DNA of 29,172 bases from DASUBV01 sp035763085 (GCA_035763085.1 DASUBV010000147.1:1-29172); one strand, 5' to 3'. Shown: positions 1-7,897, numbered from the stretch's first letter. Notes: generated by a model from the letters alone, not told the origin. Numbers and translations are program-made.

Positions 1-2643
1 GGAGAACACCAGCCGGTACCAGTCCGTGCTGGCCGCGAAGGCGTCGAAGTTCGCTTCCTGCCCCGGGCGGTACAGGAAGATGTAGCGGATGTCGTCGGCG
101 GACAGGATGCGCGCCGACTGGCAGTCCGCCGGGTACAGCAGTACCTGCCGCGAGTCCAGCAGCGGCTGACGCCCGGCCGTCGGCAGTGACCGCGGGTGGA
201 TGATCTTGGCCAGCGGATAGGACTGGAGGCCGGTGTAGCCGCCCATGGCCAGCACCGCGCGGTTGGTGAGGCCGCGATTCAGGTTCGGCGTGGAGACGAT
301 GTTGCCGCCGGTGTTGTGCTCCCGCAGCCAGGCACCAGCGGCCGCTACCCCTGGCAGCAGCACCTCGCGGGAGGAGTCGCTGTCGTTGACCATGTTGTTG
401 GACGCCTGCACCACGCATGCTCCCAGGACCGCCGCGGCGGCCGCGACGGCCAGGACCGGCCGGGCGGCCGCCCGCCAGGATCTCGCGGAACGAACAGGCG
501 CCGGGTTAACCGTCGCAGGACGGGCTGGTCGCCCCGCCGCGCCGGGGTCAGCGGCTGCGCCGGGGTCAGCGGCTGCGCCGGGGTTAGTGGGCCCACCGGG
601 GTTAGTGGCTGTGCCGGGGTTAGTGGCTGCGCGGGGGTCAGAGGCTGTGCCGGGGTTAGTGGCTGCGCGGGGGTCAGTGGCTGCGCCGGGATCAGCGGGC
701 CCGGCCGGCCCGGCTCCGCTGACCCGGGTGGTGACCGTCGCAATAGCTCCCGCCTCATGCGCGGCGGCGGCTGAGTCGGCGCCTGCATCGTCGGCGTCGC
801 TGGCGGCCGGGGTGGCCAGCAGGGTGCCAGGGAGCCGGGCGCTGACCGTCACCGCGCCCGCCGGTGCCGCGATATCCGTCACCGCGCCCGCCGGTGCCGC
901 GCCGTCCAGTGCCGCGTCGGCCGGTGTCGCGCTATCCAGTGCCACGTCGGCCAGCGCCGCGCTGGCCGGCTGCGCGGCCGCGCGGCGGGCCAGCCAGAGC
1001 CGGAGCAGCGACTGCAGGAGCACGCCCAGGCCGAGGGCGGCCAGGATGGTCAGCGGCGCGCCGACGTCACGCTCGTACCGCTGCGGGAACCCGTCGATAG
1101 TGGTGCGGCTGCCGGCGTACATGACCGCGGCCCAGATCAGGACGGTCAGCGCGCTGGCCATCTGGCCTGGCTGGCGCAGTCGCCGCCGGATCACCATCAC
1201 CAGCAGCAGGGCGAAGCCGAAAACGCCGATCCAGACGATCGGTGCGCCCACCCAGTTCAGCACGTCACCGGCCTTCAGCACGGGCTGGCTGCCGACATCG
1301 AGGCCGACCTGGTCGCGGGTTGTCGCGCCGCGGCCGGTGAGCTCGCCCAGGCCGTAGGTGCGCCAGGCGTAGATGACAGACAGGAAGCCGATCGCCGCAA
1401 ACCCGATGATCAGCGCCCGGCCCAGGTCACGTCCCACCGGGCCGCGCAGGAGCAGGTAGGGCAGGCAGGCCAGGGCCGTCGCGGCCAGCAGCAGCAGCAG
1501 GTACTCGGTGCCCACCGAGTGGTACAGGACGACGGCGCCCGCGGTCACCGCCAGCAAGATGCCCGACCGGATGGTCGGCGAGTGGAAGAAGGTGACCAGC
1601 GCAGCGACGGTCATGACCATGAAGAAGAACGCGGCCAGCAGGTCGGGGTACAGGCCGCCGGAGAAGCTCACGTAGGGGCCGACCAGTGCCAGTGCCGCCA
1701 GCGCGGCGGCCACCAGGCCGAAGCTCCGGCCCCACAGCCGGGTGGCGAGCGCGTAGCAGGCCAGCGTCGTCAGCACCAGCAGGGCCGGCGTCGCGGCGGC
1801 GAACATGTCCAGCGGCGGCAGCCCGCACAGGCGGCAGACGACGGCGCTGAACGTGGACAGGCCGGGCGGGTAGATGAGGTAGCTGGAGTAGTTGCCGTGC
1901 GCGAGCATCTGCTCGGTCATCACCGCGTGCGAGAACATGTCCTGGCCGCGCAGGTACGGCCAGTCGTGCCAGGCCACCCCGATGTAGCCGCGGATGCCGG
2001 CGAGGGCCAGGATCACCGTCAGGGCCCAGCCGGGCCAGGCCCGCCGCAGGCCCCAGCGCCGTCCGGCCGGGCCGGCCTGCGGCGGGTCCGTGGCGGACTG
2101 GGCCAGCGGCGTGTCTGCCGGGGACTCGCCGGCGGACGGTTCCGCGGGCCCGGCGGCGCCGGCGCCGGCCGGCGTGCGGCGGCGTCCGGCCGAGGCCAGC
2201 AGCCCGGCCACGGCGGTGACGACCAGGGCGGCGATCAGCAGCCAGCCGGGCACCGGCCAGCTCGCGGCAGCGGCCATCGCCAGCCCGGTGGCCACGATGA
2301 CCAGGGCCAGCACGCGGCCGTCCCGGATCGGCCGCGGAACTGGCAGCGCCGGGCCCGCGGGGCCGCCCGCGGGGCCCTTCAGCCGGTAGGCCAGCAGGCC
2401 CGAGCCGAAGACCATCAGGACCGAGACGATCGCGATCACGAGCGTGACGCCCGAGCCGAGAATCCACGACAGGGCCAGGGCGATGGCCGGGACGGCGCCC
2501 ATGGACAGCGCAGCCGAGTACGCGAGCCGCTCGCCGAGCCCGCGGGACCGGCGCACGACAGCAGCCCAGTAGTAGCCAGGGAGCACGCCCGCGACCAGCG
2601 CCGCGGGCAGTGCCCGGAGCAGATGCGCAATCAACGTTGCCAC
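1..2643 (-). CDS. Polytopic membrane protein, GT-C-like / DUF6541-like, 3' end outside window
   Basis: A single minus-strand frame stays open from a GTG at 2643 to the window edge (881 codons, no stop). It reads as a large integral membrane protein: many Leu/Ala/Val-rich helices, then from about residue 735 a soluble, presumably extracytoplasmic domain. Around residues 222-260 is a loop of the type DWPYLRGQDMFSHAV followed by YPPG. This resembles the first acidic extracytoplasmic loop and YPPG segment of actinobacterial GT-C-like membrane proteins (DUF6541, mannosyl/arabinosyltransferase relatives). Around residue 515 it has GFPQRYERD, also typical of such proteins. Residues 647-700 are low-complexity A-A-G-P-D/N-A/T repeats. 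Inference: transfer of a lipid-linked sugar at the membrane. The substrate is unknown and the family name is from memory of motifs, not a search. It is divergent from the aminotransferase at 2990. No strong ribosome site precedes the GTG, so the start is tentative. Confidence 0.72.
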   Translation of the reverse strand, partial: MATLIAHLLRALPAALVAGVLPGYYWAAVVRRSRGLGERLAYSAALSMGAVPAIALALSWILGSGVTLVIAIVSVLMVFGSGLLAYRLKGPAGGPAGPALPVPRPIRDGRVLALVIVATGLAMAAAASWPVPGWLLIAALVVTAVAGLLASAGRRRTPAGAGAAGPAEPSAGESPADTPLAQSATDPPQAGPAGRRWGLRRAWPGWALTVILALAGIRGYIGVAWHDWPYLRGQDMFSHAVMTEQMLAHGNYSSYLIYPPGLSTFSAVVCRLCGLPPLDMFAAATPALLVLTTLACYALATRLWGRSFGLVAAALAALALVGPYVSFSGGLYPDLLAAFFFMVMTVAALVTFFHSPTIRSGILLAVTAGAVVLYHSVGTEYLLLLLAATALACLPYLLLRGPVGRDLGRALIIGFAAIGFLSVIYAWRTYGLGELTGRGATTRDQVGLDVGSQPVLKAGDVLNWVGAPIVWIGVFGFALLLVMVIRRRLRQPGQMASALTVLIWAAVMYAGSRTTIDGFPQRYERDVGAPLTILAALGLGVLLQSLLRLWLARRAAAQPASAALADVALDSATPADAALDGAAPAGAVTDIAAPAGAVTVSARLPGTLLATPAASDADDAGADSAAAAHEAGAIATVTTRVSGAGPAGPADPGAATDPRAATNPGTASDPRAATNPGTATNPGGPTNPGAAADPGAAADPGAAGRPARPATVNPAPVRSARSWRAAARPVLAVAAAAAVLGACVVQASNNMVNDSDSSREVLLPGVAAAGAWLREHNTGGNIVSTPNLNRGLTNRAVLAMGGYTGLQSYPLAKIIHPRSLPTAGRQPLLDSRQVLLYPADCQSARILSADDIRYIFLYRPGQEANFDAFAASTDWYRLVFS
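544..705 (-). repeat. Nine tandem 18-bp units inside the GT-C-like gene
   Basis: Nine head-to-tail 18-bp units of the form GGGGTCAGCGGCTGCGCC (variants with TTAGT, GGGCCC) run without interruption. In the minus-strand reading each codes for a hexapeptide A-A-G-P-(D/N)-(A/T). The first two units are identical. This is probably a slippage-prone, length-variable linker between the last membrane helices and the C-terminal domain. Confidence 0.9.
846..901 (-). repeat. Two direct repeats with 30-bp period
   Basis: A 26-bp sequence starting CCGTCACCGCGCCCGCCGG occurs identically at 846-871 and 876-901. In the minus-strand frame it encodes A-A-P-A-G-A-V-T twice. It belongs to the same low-complexity linker as the 18-bp array. 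Confidence 0.85.
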
Positions 2644-2989
2644 CGCCGTCTACGGGATGTTTCCAGAACTTCGACCCGCATAGGCCGAGTTAATGGCAAT
2701 TTTCCCCCGGACGATATCGCAGTTCCCGCAGGCCCTCAGCGGCACCAGGACAGCAAAATGACTGTCCAGTCCGGCAGTCCATGACCCACGGTAGCCGGAC
2801 ACCGCCGATGCCGGCGACCGGCCCGCCTGCCGCCGGGCCCGCTGCCAGGCGCCATGGCTTCTGCCGGCCGGCCAGCCCGACTACGCTGTGTCCTGTTAGC
2901 TGGTCACGGGCAGCGCCGGAAGACACGAATCGGGCTCTATCGGCGGGATCTGCCCGGCAGAGGGTCGTCACGACCGCGAAACTGGAGTC
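2644..2989. other. Divergent spacer, no convincing gene
   Basis: This 346-bp spacer lies between the GT-C-like gene (minus) and the aminotransferase (plus). I see no ORF with sensible protein character that is not a shadow of the neighbours. It is more A/T-rich near 2690-2710 and carries a small perfect hairpin GGTCG-TCA-CGACC at 2963-2975, just upstream of the aminotransferase start. It presumably holds two divergent promoters, but I cannot place their boxes with confidence. Confidence 0.5.
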
Positions 2990-4366
2990 ATGGGATTCGA
3001 CTTGCCTGGTCTCCTGGCCGATCGGCAGGGGCAGGGATATGAGCTGCACAGCCGGTACCTGAACCCGCAGCGGCCGCGGATGCTGCATGCTATCGGCTTC
3101 GACAAGGTTTACACCCGGGCCGAGGGTGCCTACCTGTACGACCGCGACGGCAACGCCTACGCCGACTTCCTGGCCGGCTTCGGCGCGCTCGCCGTCGGCC
3201 ACAACCACCCGGCGGTCCGCCAGGCCCTGCACACCATGCTGGATGCCGAGCTGCCCAGCATGGTCCAGTTCGACTGCAGCCTGCTCGCGGGCCTGCTGGC
3301 CGAGCGGCTGCTGGCCAAGGCCGACGGCATGGAGCGGGTGTACTTCTGCAACAGCGGTACCGAGGCGGTCGAGGCCAGCCTGAAGTTCGCCCGGTACGCC
3401 ACCGGCCGGTCCCGGATCCTGTACTGCGACCACGCCTTCCACGGGCTGACCGTCGGCTCGCTGTCGGTCAATGGCTCCAGCGAGTTCCGGCGCGGTTTCG
3501 ACCCGCTGCTGCCCGACGAGCGCATCGACTTCGGCGACCTGGACGCCCTGGAGCGCGAGCTGCGCAAGGGCGATGTCGCCGCCCTCATCGTGGAGCCGAT
3601 CCAGGGCAAGGGCGCTCACGTGTCGCCGCCCGGCTTCCTGGGCGCCGCCCGCAAGCTGCTGCACGACCACGGCTCGCTGCTCATCTGCGACGAGGTGCAG
3701 ACCGGCATCGGCCGCACCGGCCGGTTCTTCGGCTACCAGCATGAAGAAGAAGTGGAGCCGGACATCATCACCGTGGCCAAGGCGCTGTCGGGCGGGTTCG
3801 TCCCGGTCGGCGCCACCATGGCCAAGGGCTGGATCTTCGAGAAGGTCTACTCCTCGATGGACCGGGTGCTGGTGCACGACTCGACCTTCGGCTCCAACGT
3901 CGCCGCGATGGTGGCCGGCCTGGCCTCCTTGTCGGTCATCGAGGACGAGCAGCTCGTCGCGAACGCCGAGCAGACCGGAAAGCTGCTGCGCGACGCGCTG
4001 CAGGACATGGTCGAGGAATGGGAGCTGCTCGCTGAGGTGCGCGGCCGCGGGCTGATGATCGGCATGGAGTTCGGCAAGCCCCGCTCGCTGAAGCTGCGGA
4101 CCGGCTGGAACATGCTCCAGGCGGCCCGGCGCGGCCTGTTCGCCCAGATGGTCGTGGTGGCCCTGTTCCAGCGCCACCGGATCCTGACCCAGGTCTCGGG
4201 CGACTTCATGGACGTGATCAAGCTGCTGCCGCCGCTGACGATCACCGAGACCGAGGTGAACCTGTTCCGCGAGGCGTTCACCGACGTCATGACCGAGGCA
4301 CACAAGGGCAGCGGCCTGATGTGGGACTTCGGCCGCACGCTGGTCAAGCAGGCCGTCACCCGCTAG
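2990..4366 (+). CDS. Class III PLP aminotransferase (HpnO-like)
   Basis: 458-aa fold-type I, class III aminotransferase, cytosolic and PLP-dependent. Visible landmarks are FCNSGTEAVEASLKFAR (phosphate/PLP loop, about residues 118-134), the HAFHG segment, DEVQTGIGRTG (PLP-ring Asp and the loop after it, about residues 233-243) and AKALSGG with the Schiff-base lysine at K264. The N-terminus MGFDLPGLLADRQG and the C-terminal MWDFGRTLVKQAV resemble, from memory, the aminotransferase encoded beside squalene-hopene cyclase genes in Streptomyces (HpnO type, which aminates a bacteriohopane side chain). No hopanoid gene lies within this window, so the substrate is inference; acetylornithine/GABA-type activity is the alternative. 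GGAG sits only 2 nt before the ATG, but the conserved N-terminus supports this start. It is followed by an inverted repeat shared with the converging recQ. Confidence 0.85.
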   Translation: MGFDLPGLLADRQGQGYELHSRYLNPQRPRMLHAIGFDKVYTRAEGAYLYDRDGNAYADFLAGFGALAVGHNHPAVRQALHTMLDAELPSMVQFDCSLLAGLLAERLLAKADGMERVYFCNSGTEAVEASLKFARYATGRSRILYCDHAFHGLTVGSLSVNGSSEFRRGFDPLLPDERIDFGDLDALERELRKGDVAALIVEPIQGKGAHVSPPGFLGAARKLLHDHGSLLICDEVQTGIGRTGRFFGYQHEEEVEPDIITVAKALSGGFVPVGATMAKGWIFEKVYSSMDRVLVHDSTFGSNVAAMVAGLASLSVIEDEQLVANAEQTGKLLRDALQDMVEEWELLAEVRGRGLMIGMEFGKPRSLKLRTGWNMLQAARRGLFAQMVVVALFQRHRILTQVSGDFMDVIKLLPPLTITETEVNLFREAFTDVMTEAHKGSGLMWDFGRTLVKQAVTR

Positions 4367-4529
4367 CTCCGGTGCCCGGCACGCGGGCTCAGCCAGCCTG
4401 ACGCGAGAATTCAGCCGGGTCCCAGCGAGCCGGTGCTACGGTCACCCTGAAGGGCTTCGCGCACCGGAAGGCGTCCAGAGCGTGGATGCGGGCCGGGTAA
4501 GGCGCGGGCCCTTCGCCAGCTCGGTCACT

Positions 4530-4568
4530 GTGCGGAGTTCGCCGGTCATGACCCGCAGAACTCCGCAC
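4530..4568. terminator. Inverted repeat between convergent genes
   Basis: GTGCGGAGTTC at 4530-4540 is perfectly complementary to GAACTCCGCAC at 4558-4568 (11-bp stem, 17-nt loop). It lies between the 3' end of the plus-strand aminotransferase and the 3' end of the minus-strand recQ. There is no U-tract, as is common in high-GC actinomycetes. Most likely a bidirectional terminator. Confidence 0.65.
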
Positions 4569-4602
4569 GCTGTTAACCTCGCCGGCGTCCGGGCGGAGCC
4601 TG

Positions 4603-6576
4603 CTACAGCAGGGTGTCCTGACCGTCGTCGTCCCAGTCATCCGGCGGCTCGCGCAGCTCCGGGTCATCCGGGCTGCCGCCGTCCGGACTGCCGCCGTCCG
4701 GGCCCCCGCTGGCCCTGGCGCCGCCGAGGGCCGCCAGGAGCTGCTGGCCGTACTTGGCCAGCTTGGCCTCGCCGACGCCGCTGATCCTGGACAGCTCGCC
4801 CAGCGACTGCGGCGCCCGCTCGGCGATCTGCCGCAGCGTGGCGTCGTGGAAGATCACGTAGGCCGGCACGCCCTGCTCCTTGGCCGCGGCCGCGCGCCAG
4901 GCCCGGAGCTGCTCGAAGGTGGCCAGCGCGGCGGGCGTCAGCTCAGCGGCGGCGGCCGCCGCGGCCGCCGACTTGCCGGCCCGGGCGCGCGGCGCGCGCA
5001 CCCGCTCGGGATCCTTGCGCAGCAGCACTTCGCGCTTCTTGCCGAGTACCTCGGCGCTGCCCCTGGTCAGCCCCAGGGTGCCGTAGTCGCCCTCGACGGC
5101 GAGCAGTCCCTGGGCGAGCAGCTGCCGCACGACACCGCGCCACTCGGTCTCGCCCAGCTCGGTTCCGATGCCGAACACCGTCAGCGACGAGTGCCCGTTA
5201 TCGGTGATCCTCGGGGTCGTCTTGCCGCGCAGGATGTCGATCACATGTCCCGCGCCGAAGTGCTGCCGGCGCTCGTTCTCGAGGCGGTAGACCGCCGACA
5301 GCAGTTTCTGTGCCGCGATCGTGCCGTCCCAGGTCTGCGGCGGGGTCAGGCAGGTGTCGCAGTTGCCGCACGGGCCGGTGTCCTCGCCGAAGTAGCCCAG
5401 CAGCTGGGCGCGGCGGCAGCTGGCCGTCTCGCACAGCGCGAGCATGGCGTCGAGGTGGGCGGACTGGCGGCGGCGGTGCGCCGTGTCGCCCTCGGAGCTG
5501 TCGATGAGCTTGCGCTGCTGCACGACGTCGGCCAGCCCGTAGGCCAGCCATGCGGTGGCGGGCAGCCCGTCCCGGCCGGCCCGGCCGGTCTCCTGGTAGT
5601 AGCCCTCGACGGACTTAGGCAGGTCCAGGTGCGCCACGAACCGCACGTCCGGCTTGTCGATGCCCATCCCGAACGCGATCGTGGCCACCATGACCAGGCC
5701 GTCCTCGCGCAGGAACCGGGCCTGGTGCGCGGTGCGGGTCGCCGTGTCCAGTCCGGCGTGGTACGGCAGCGCCGGGATGCCGCTGCGGGTCAGCATCTCC
5801 GCGGTCTTCTCCACCGACGCGCGGGACAGGCAGTAGACGATGCCGGCGTCGCCGGGATGCTCGGTCCGCAGCAGCGCAAGCAACTGGCGGGCGGGCTCGG
5901 CCTTGGGCTCGATGCGGTAGCGGATGTTGGGCCGGTCGAAACTGGCCACGAAGTGCCGGGCCTGCGTCAGGTCCAGCCGGGTGGCGATCTCCGAGCGAGT
6001 CGCCCGGGTCGCGGTGGCAGTCAGCGCGATGCGCGGCACGGCGGGCCAGCGCTCATGCAGCTCGGACAGGCCCAGGTAGTCCGGCCGGAAGTCATGGCCC
6101 CACTGGGACACGCAGTGCGCCTCATCGATGGCGAACAGCGCGACCCGGCCGCGGTCCAGCAGCCGCATCGCGGACTCGGTGCGCAGCCGCTCGGGCGCGA
6201 GGTACAGCAGGTCCAGCTCGCCCGCGAGGAAGGCGGCCTCGGTCTCCCGCCGCTGCGCCACATCCTGGGTGGAGTTCAGGAAACCGGCCCGCACGCCCAG
6301 GGCGCGCAGCGCGTCGACCTGGTCCTGCATGAGCGCGATCAGCGGGGAGATCACCACGCCGGTGCCCTCGCGGACCAGCGCGGGGATCTGGTAGCACAGC
6401 GACTTGCCGCCGCCGGTGGGCATCAGCACCAGGGCGTCCCCGCCGCCGATGAGGTGCTCGATGATCTCCTGCTGACTGCCCCGGAAGGAGTCGTAACCGA
6501 ACACCCGGCGCAGGGCATCGCCCGCCGCGCCGGCAGCGGTATCACTCAGGACGGTCGGGGTCTCCTGCAGTGCCAC
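4603..6576 (-). CDS. recQ: ATP-dependent DNA helicase RecQ
   Basis: 657-aa superfamily 2 3'-5' DNA helicase with the full RecQ layout. Residue 58 is the Walker A lysine in MPTGGGKS; the DEAH box is at 151-154, followed by the RecQ-specific aromatic-rich loop CVSQWGHDFRPDY. Motif VI is QETGRAGRDG (about 328-337). Cys387, 403, 406 and 409 form the zinc-binding subdomain, followed by a winged-helix RQC segment (about 420-520) and an HRDC domain (about 545-620, ending GVGEAKLAKYGQQLL). It acts in recombination and fork repair. The tail after HRDC is Gly/Ser/Pro-rich and ends in an acidic DDWDDDGQDTLL. The GTG start sits 6 nt behind a TAGAAT box, suggesting a leaderless mRNA. It is monocistronic and converges with the aminotransferase. 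Confidence 0.95.
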   Translation of the reverse strand: MALQETPTVLSDTAAGAAGDALRRVFGYDSFRGSQQEIIEHLIGGGDALVLMPTGGGKSLCYQIPALVREGTGVVISPLIALMQDQVDALRALGVRAGFLNSTQDVAQRRETEAAFLAGELDLLYLAPERLRTESAMRLLDRGRVALFAIDEAHCVSQWGHDFRPDYLGLSELHERWPAVPRIALTATATRATRSEIATRLDLTQARHFVASFDRPNIRYRIEPKAEPARQLLALLRTEHPGDAGIVYCLSRASVEKTAEMLTRSGIPALPYHAGLDTATRTAHQARFLREDGLVMVATIAFGMGIDKPDVRFVAHLDLPKSVEGYYQETGRAGRDGLPATAWLAYGLADVVQQRKLIDSSEGDTAHRRRQSAHLDAMLALCETASCRRAQLLGYFGEDTGPCGNCDTCLTPPQTWDGTIAAQKLLSAVYRLENERRQHFGAGHVIDILRGKTTPRITDNGHSSLTVFGIGTELGETEWRGVVRQLLAQGLLAVEGDYGTLGLTRGSAEVLGKKREVLLRKDPERVRAPRARAGKSAAAAAAAAELTPAALATFEQLRAWRAAAAKEQGVPAYVIFHDATLRQIAERAPQSLGELSRISGVGEAKLAKYGQQLLAALGGARASGGPDGGSPDGGSPDDPELREPPDDWDDDGQDTLL

Positions 6577-6582
6577 CCGGCG

Positions 6583-6588
6583 ATTCTA
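6583..6588 (-). promoter_or_regulatory. Likely -10 box of leaderless recQ
   Basis: On the minus strand TAGAAT is followed by six bases (CGCCGG) and then the GTG start of recQ. That places the expected transcription start on or next to the G of the start codon, the geometry of leaderless actinobacterial genes. No good -35 is visible. Confidence 0.55.
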
Positions 6589-6664
6589 ATTGCGGGGGTC
6601 TGACACCTGGCCCGGCCGGAGAAATCCGGGCGCTCCGGTACCCCGGACGTTTCGGGATAACTTG

Positions 6665-6680
6665 CCCAGGCCCGCCTGGG
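6665..6680. terminator. Short GC hairpin behind the monooxygenase remnant
   Basis: CCCAGG-CCCG-CCTGGG is a perfect 6-bp stem with a 4-nt loop. It lies just downstream (minus direction) of the stop codon of the truncated FAD monooxygenase at 6693. It could terminate nadC-operon transcription before recQ. There is no U-tract. Confidence 0.4.
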
Positions 6681-6692
6681 GGCGGCGGGTGG

Positions 6693-6899
6693 CTAGGCGG
6701 GCGCGGCGAAGGCGTAGCCGGTCATCTCCGTCTCGTAGGCGCCGGCGGCGGCCCGCACGGTCAGCTCGCCGGCGGCGGCGCGGGTCAGCTCCCGGCACAG
6801 GATCGCGGCGTCAGCCAGGGCCAGGTTGGCGCCCGAGCCGCGCGCCGGGCTCACCGCGTGGATCGCGTCGCCGAACAGCGTGACCTCCGTCCGGGAGCG
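6693..6899 (-). pseudogene. C-terminal stump of an FAD-dependent monooxygenase
   Basis: Read on the minus strand, the segment ends in a TAG at 6693-6695 and encodes VTLFGDAIHAVSPARGSGAN followed by LALADAAILCREL and YETEMTGYAF. GDA-x-HA-x-SP-x-x-G-x-GAN-x-A-x-x-DA is the signature in which PHBH-fold aromatic-ring/FAD monooxygenases contact the flavin ribityl chain. Only about the last 70 residues remain. The N-terminal FAD-binding half and any start codon are absent, because the frame runs back into a stop at 6942 within the nadC 3' end. It therefore looks like a decayed gene whose 5' part was lost, probably in the same rearrangement that left an IS-like end at 6917-6944. Confidence 0.7.
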
Positions 6900-6916
6900 T
6901 GCGGACCGGAATTCCC

Positions 6917-6944
6917 GTCCTTCCGTCAGGTCGGGGAGTAATCA
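6917..6944 (+). mobile_element. IS200/IS605-like end remnant at nadC 3' end
   Basis: The plus strand reads CCTTCCGTCAGGTCGGGGAG followed by TAATCA. This closely matches the sequence at 8021-8051 (CTCCTTCGGTCAGGCCGGGG then AGTAGTCA). The rule CC-TTC-(G)GTCAGG-CCGGGGAG-gTcA resembles the right-end hairpin of IS200/IS605-group elements, which is also the 3' end of their omega RNA. There is no transposase gene here. The nadC stop codon lies inside it. Confidence 0.4.
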
Positions 6945-7879
6945 GGAAACGGAACTACCGGCCTGGCTGGCTTGTCGGCGGGTCGTGCGCGTGCTGATTC
7001 CGGGCGCAGGTCCAGGCCGAGGTCCAGGGCCGGGCTGGAGTGGGTAAGGGCGCCGGCCGACAGGTAGTCCACGCCGGTCTCGGCCACCGCCCGCGCGGTG
7101 TCCAGCCGCAGCCCGCCGCTGGCCTCCAGCTTCGCGCCGGGGTAGTCGCGGGCCAGTGTCGCCGCCGCGCGCAGCTGCTCCAGGCTCATGTTGTCCAGCA
7201 GGATCAGCTCGCAGCCCGCCGCGAGTGCCTCGCGGACCTGGTCCAGCGTGTCGCACTCGGCCTCCAGCGCGATGGCCGGGGCCATGGCCCGCACCGCGGC
7301 GATGGCCGGCCCGATGCCGCCCGCTGCGGCGACGTGGTTGTCCTTGATCAGCGCGGCGTCACCCAGGCCGAGCCGGTGGTTGGCCCCGCCGCCGCAGCGC
7401 ACCGCGTACTTCTCCAGCTGGCGCAGCCCGGGCGTGGTCTTACGGGTGTCGCGGATCACGGCGCCGGTCCCGGCGACAGCATCCACCCAGGCGCGGGTCG
7501 CGGTGGCGATGCCGGACAGGCGGGTCATCAGGTTCAGCAGCGTCCGCTCGGCGGTCAGCAGCTGGCGCAGCGGGCCGGTGATGGTGAGCACCACGTCACC
7601 GGGACCGACGTCGCTGCCGTCCGGCCGGGTCACGCTCGCCGTGGCGGCGGGCAGGCCGGCCAGGCCGAGCACGGCCAGCGCCACGGGAACCCCGGCAACC
7701 ACGCCGGGCTGCCGGGCGGCGACGTCGGCGGTGGCCGCGGCACCGGCCGCGACGGTCGCCTCGGTGGTCACGTCCGGCCCGTACCGCAGGTCCTCCTCCA
7801 GCGCGGTGCGTACCACCCGCTCGGTGTCGGCCGGGTCGAGTCCGGCTGCGGTCAGCGCCGCGGTTACCTGTTCGTTCAC
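6926..7879 (-). CDS. nadC: Nicotinate-nucleotide pyrophosphorylase (carboxylating)
   Basis: 317-aa quinolinate phosphoribosyltransferase: quinolinate + PRPP gives nicotinate mononucleotide, CO2 and PPi, the last step of de novo NAD ring synthesis. Diagnostic segments are TLLNLMTRLSGIAT, RDTRKTTPGLRQLEKYAVRCGGG (Arg/Lys PRPP and quinolinate contacts), HRLGLGDAALIKDNH, the ECDTLDQ strand and LDNMSLEQLR, with SGGL and SAGALTHSS near the end. The normal protein would stop around ALTHSSPALDLGLDL. Here about 27 extra residues follow, ending VVPFPDYSPT, encoded by the IS-like end and flanking DNA. It is third in nadABC, and a 169-bp spacer containing a mobile-element relic separates it from nadB. 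Confidence 0.93.
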   Translation of the reverse strand: MNEQVTAALTAAGLDPADTERVVRTALEEDLRYGPDVTTEATVAAGAAATADVAARQPGVVAGVPVALAVLGLAGLPAATASVTRPDGSDVGPGDVVLTITGPLRQLLTAERTLLNLMTRLSGIATATRAWVDAVAGTGAVIRDTRKTTPGLRQLEKYAVRCGGGANHRLGLGDAALIKDNHVAAAGGIGPAIAAVRAMAPAIALEAECDTLDQVREALAAGCELILLDNMSLEQLRAAATLARDYPGAKLEASGGLRLDTARAVAETGVDYLSAGALTHSSPALDLGLDLRPESARARPADKPARPVVPFPDYSPT

Positions 7880-7897
7880 CGGGTCCTCCAGGGGCAG

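Noticed and set aside
544..705. CRISPR array
   Set aside because: Units are contiguous 18-mers without spacers and encode an in-frame hexapeptide; no cas genes nearby.
196..1357. Long plus-strand frames across the left end
   Set aside because: They are antisense shadows of the minus-strand membrane protein; their translations are Arg/Ala/Gly-rich without domains.
1519..2784. 421-codon plus-strand frame
   Set aside because: Antisense to the GT-C-like gene, Gln/Arg/Gly-rich, no family character.
2690..4303. 537-codon minus-strand frame
   Set aside because: Antisense of the aminotransferase; His/Asp/Gln/Val composition typical of a high-GC shadow.
4846..6603. 585-codon plus-strand frame
   Set aside because: Antisense of recQ; no recognisable motif.
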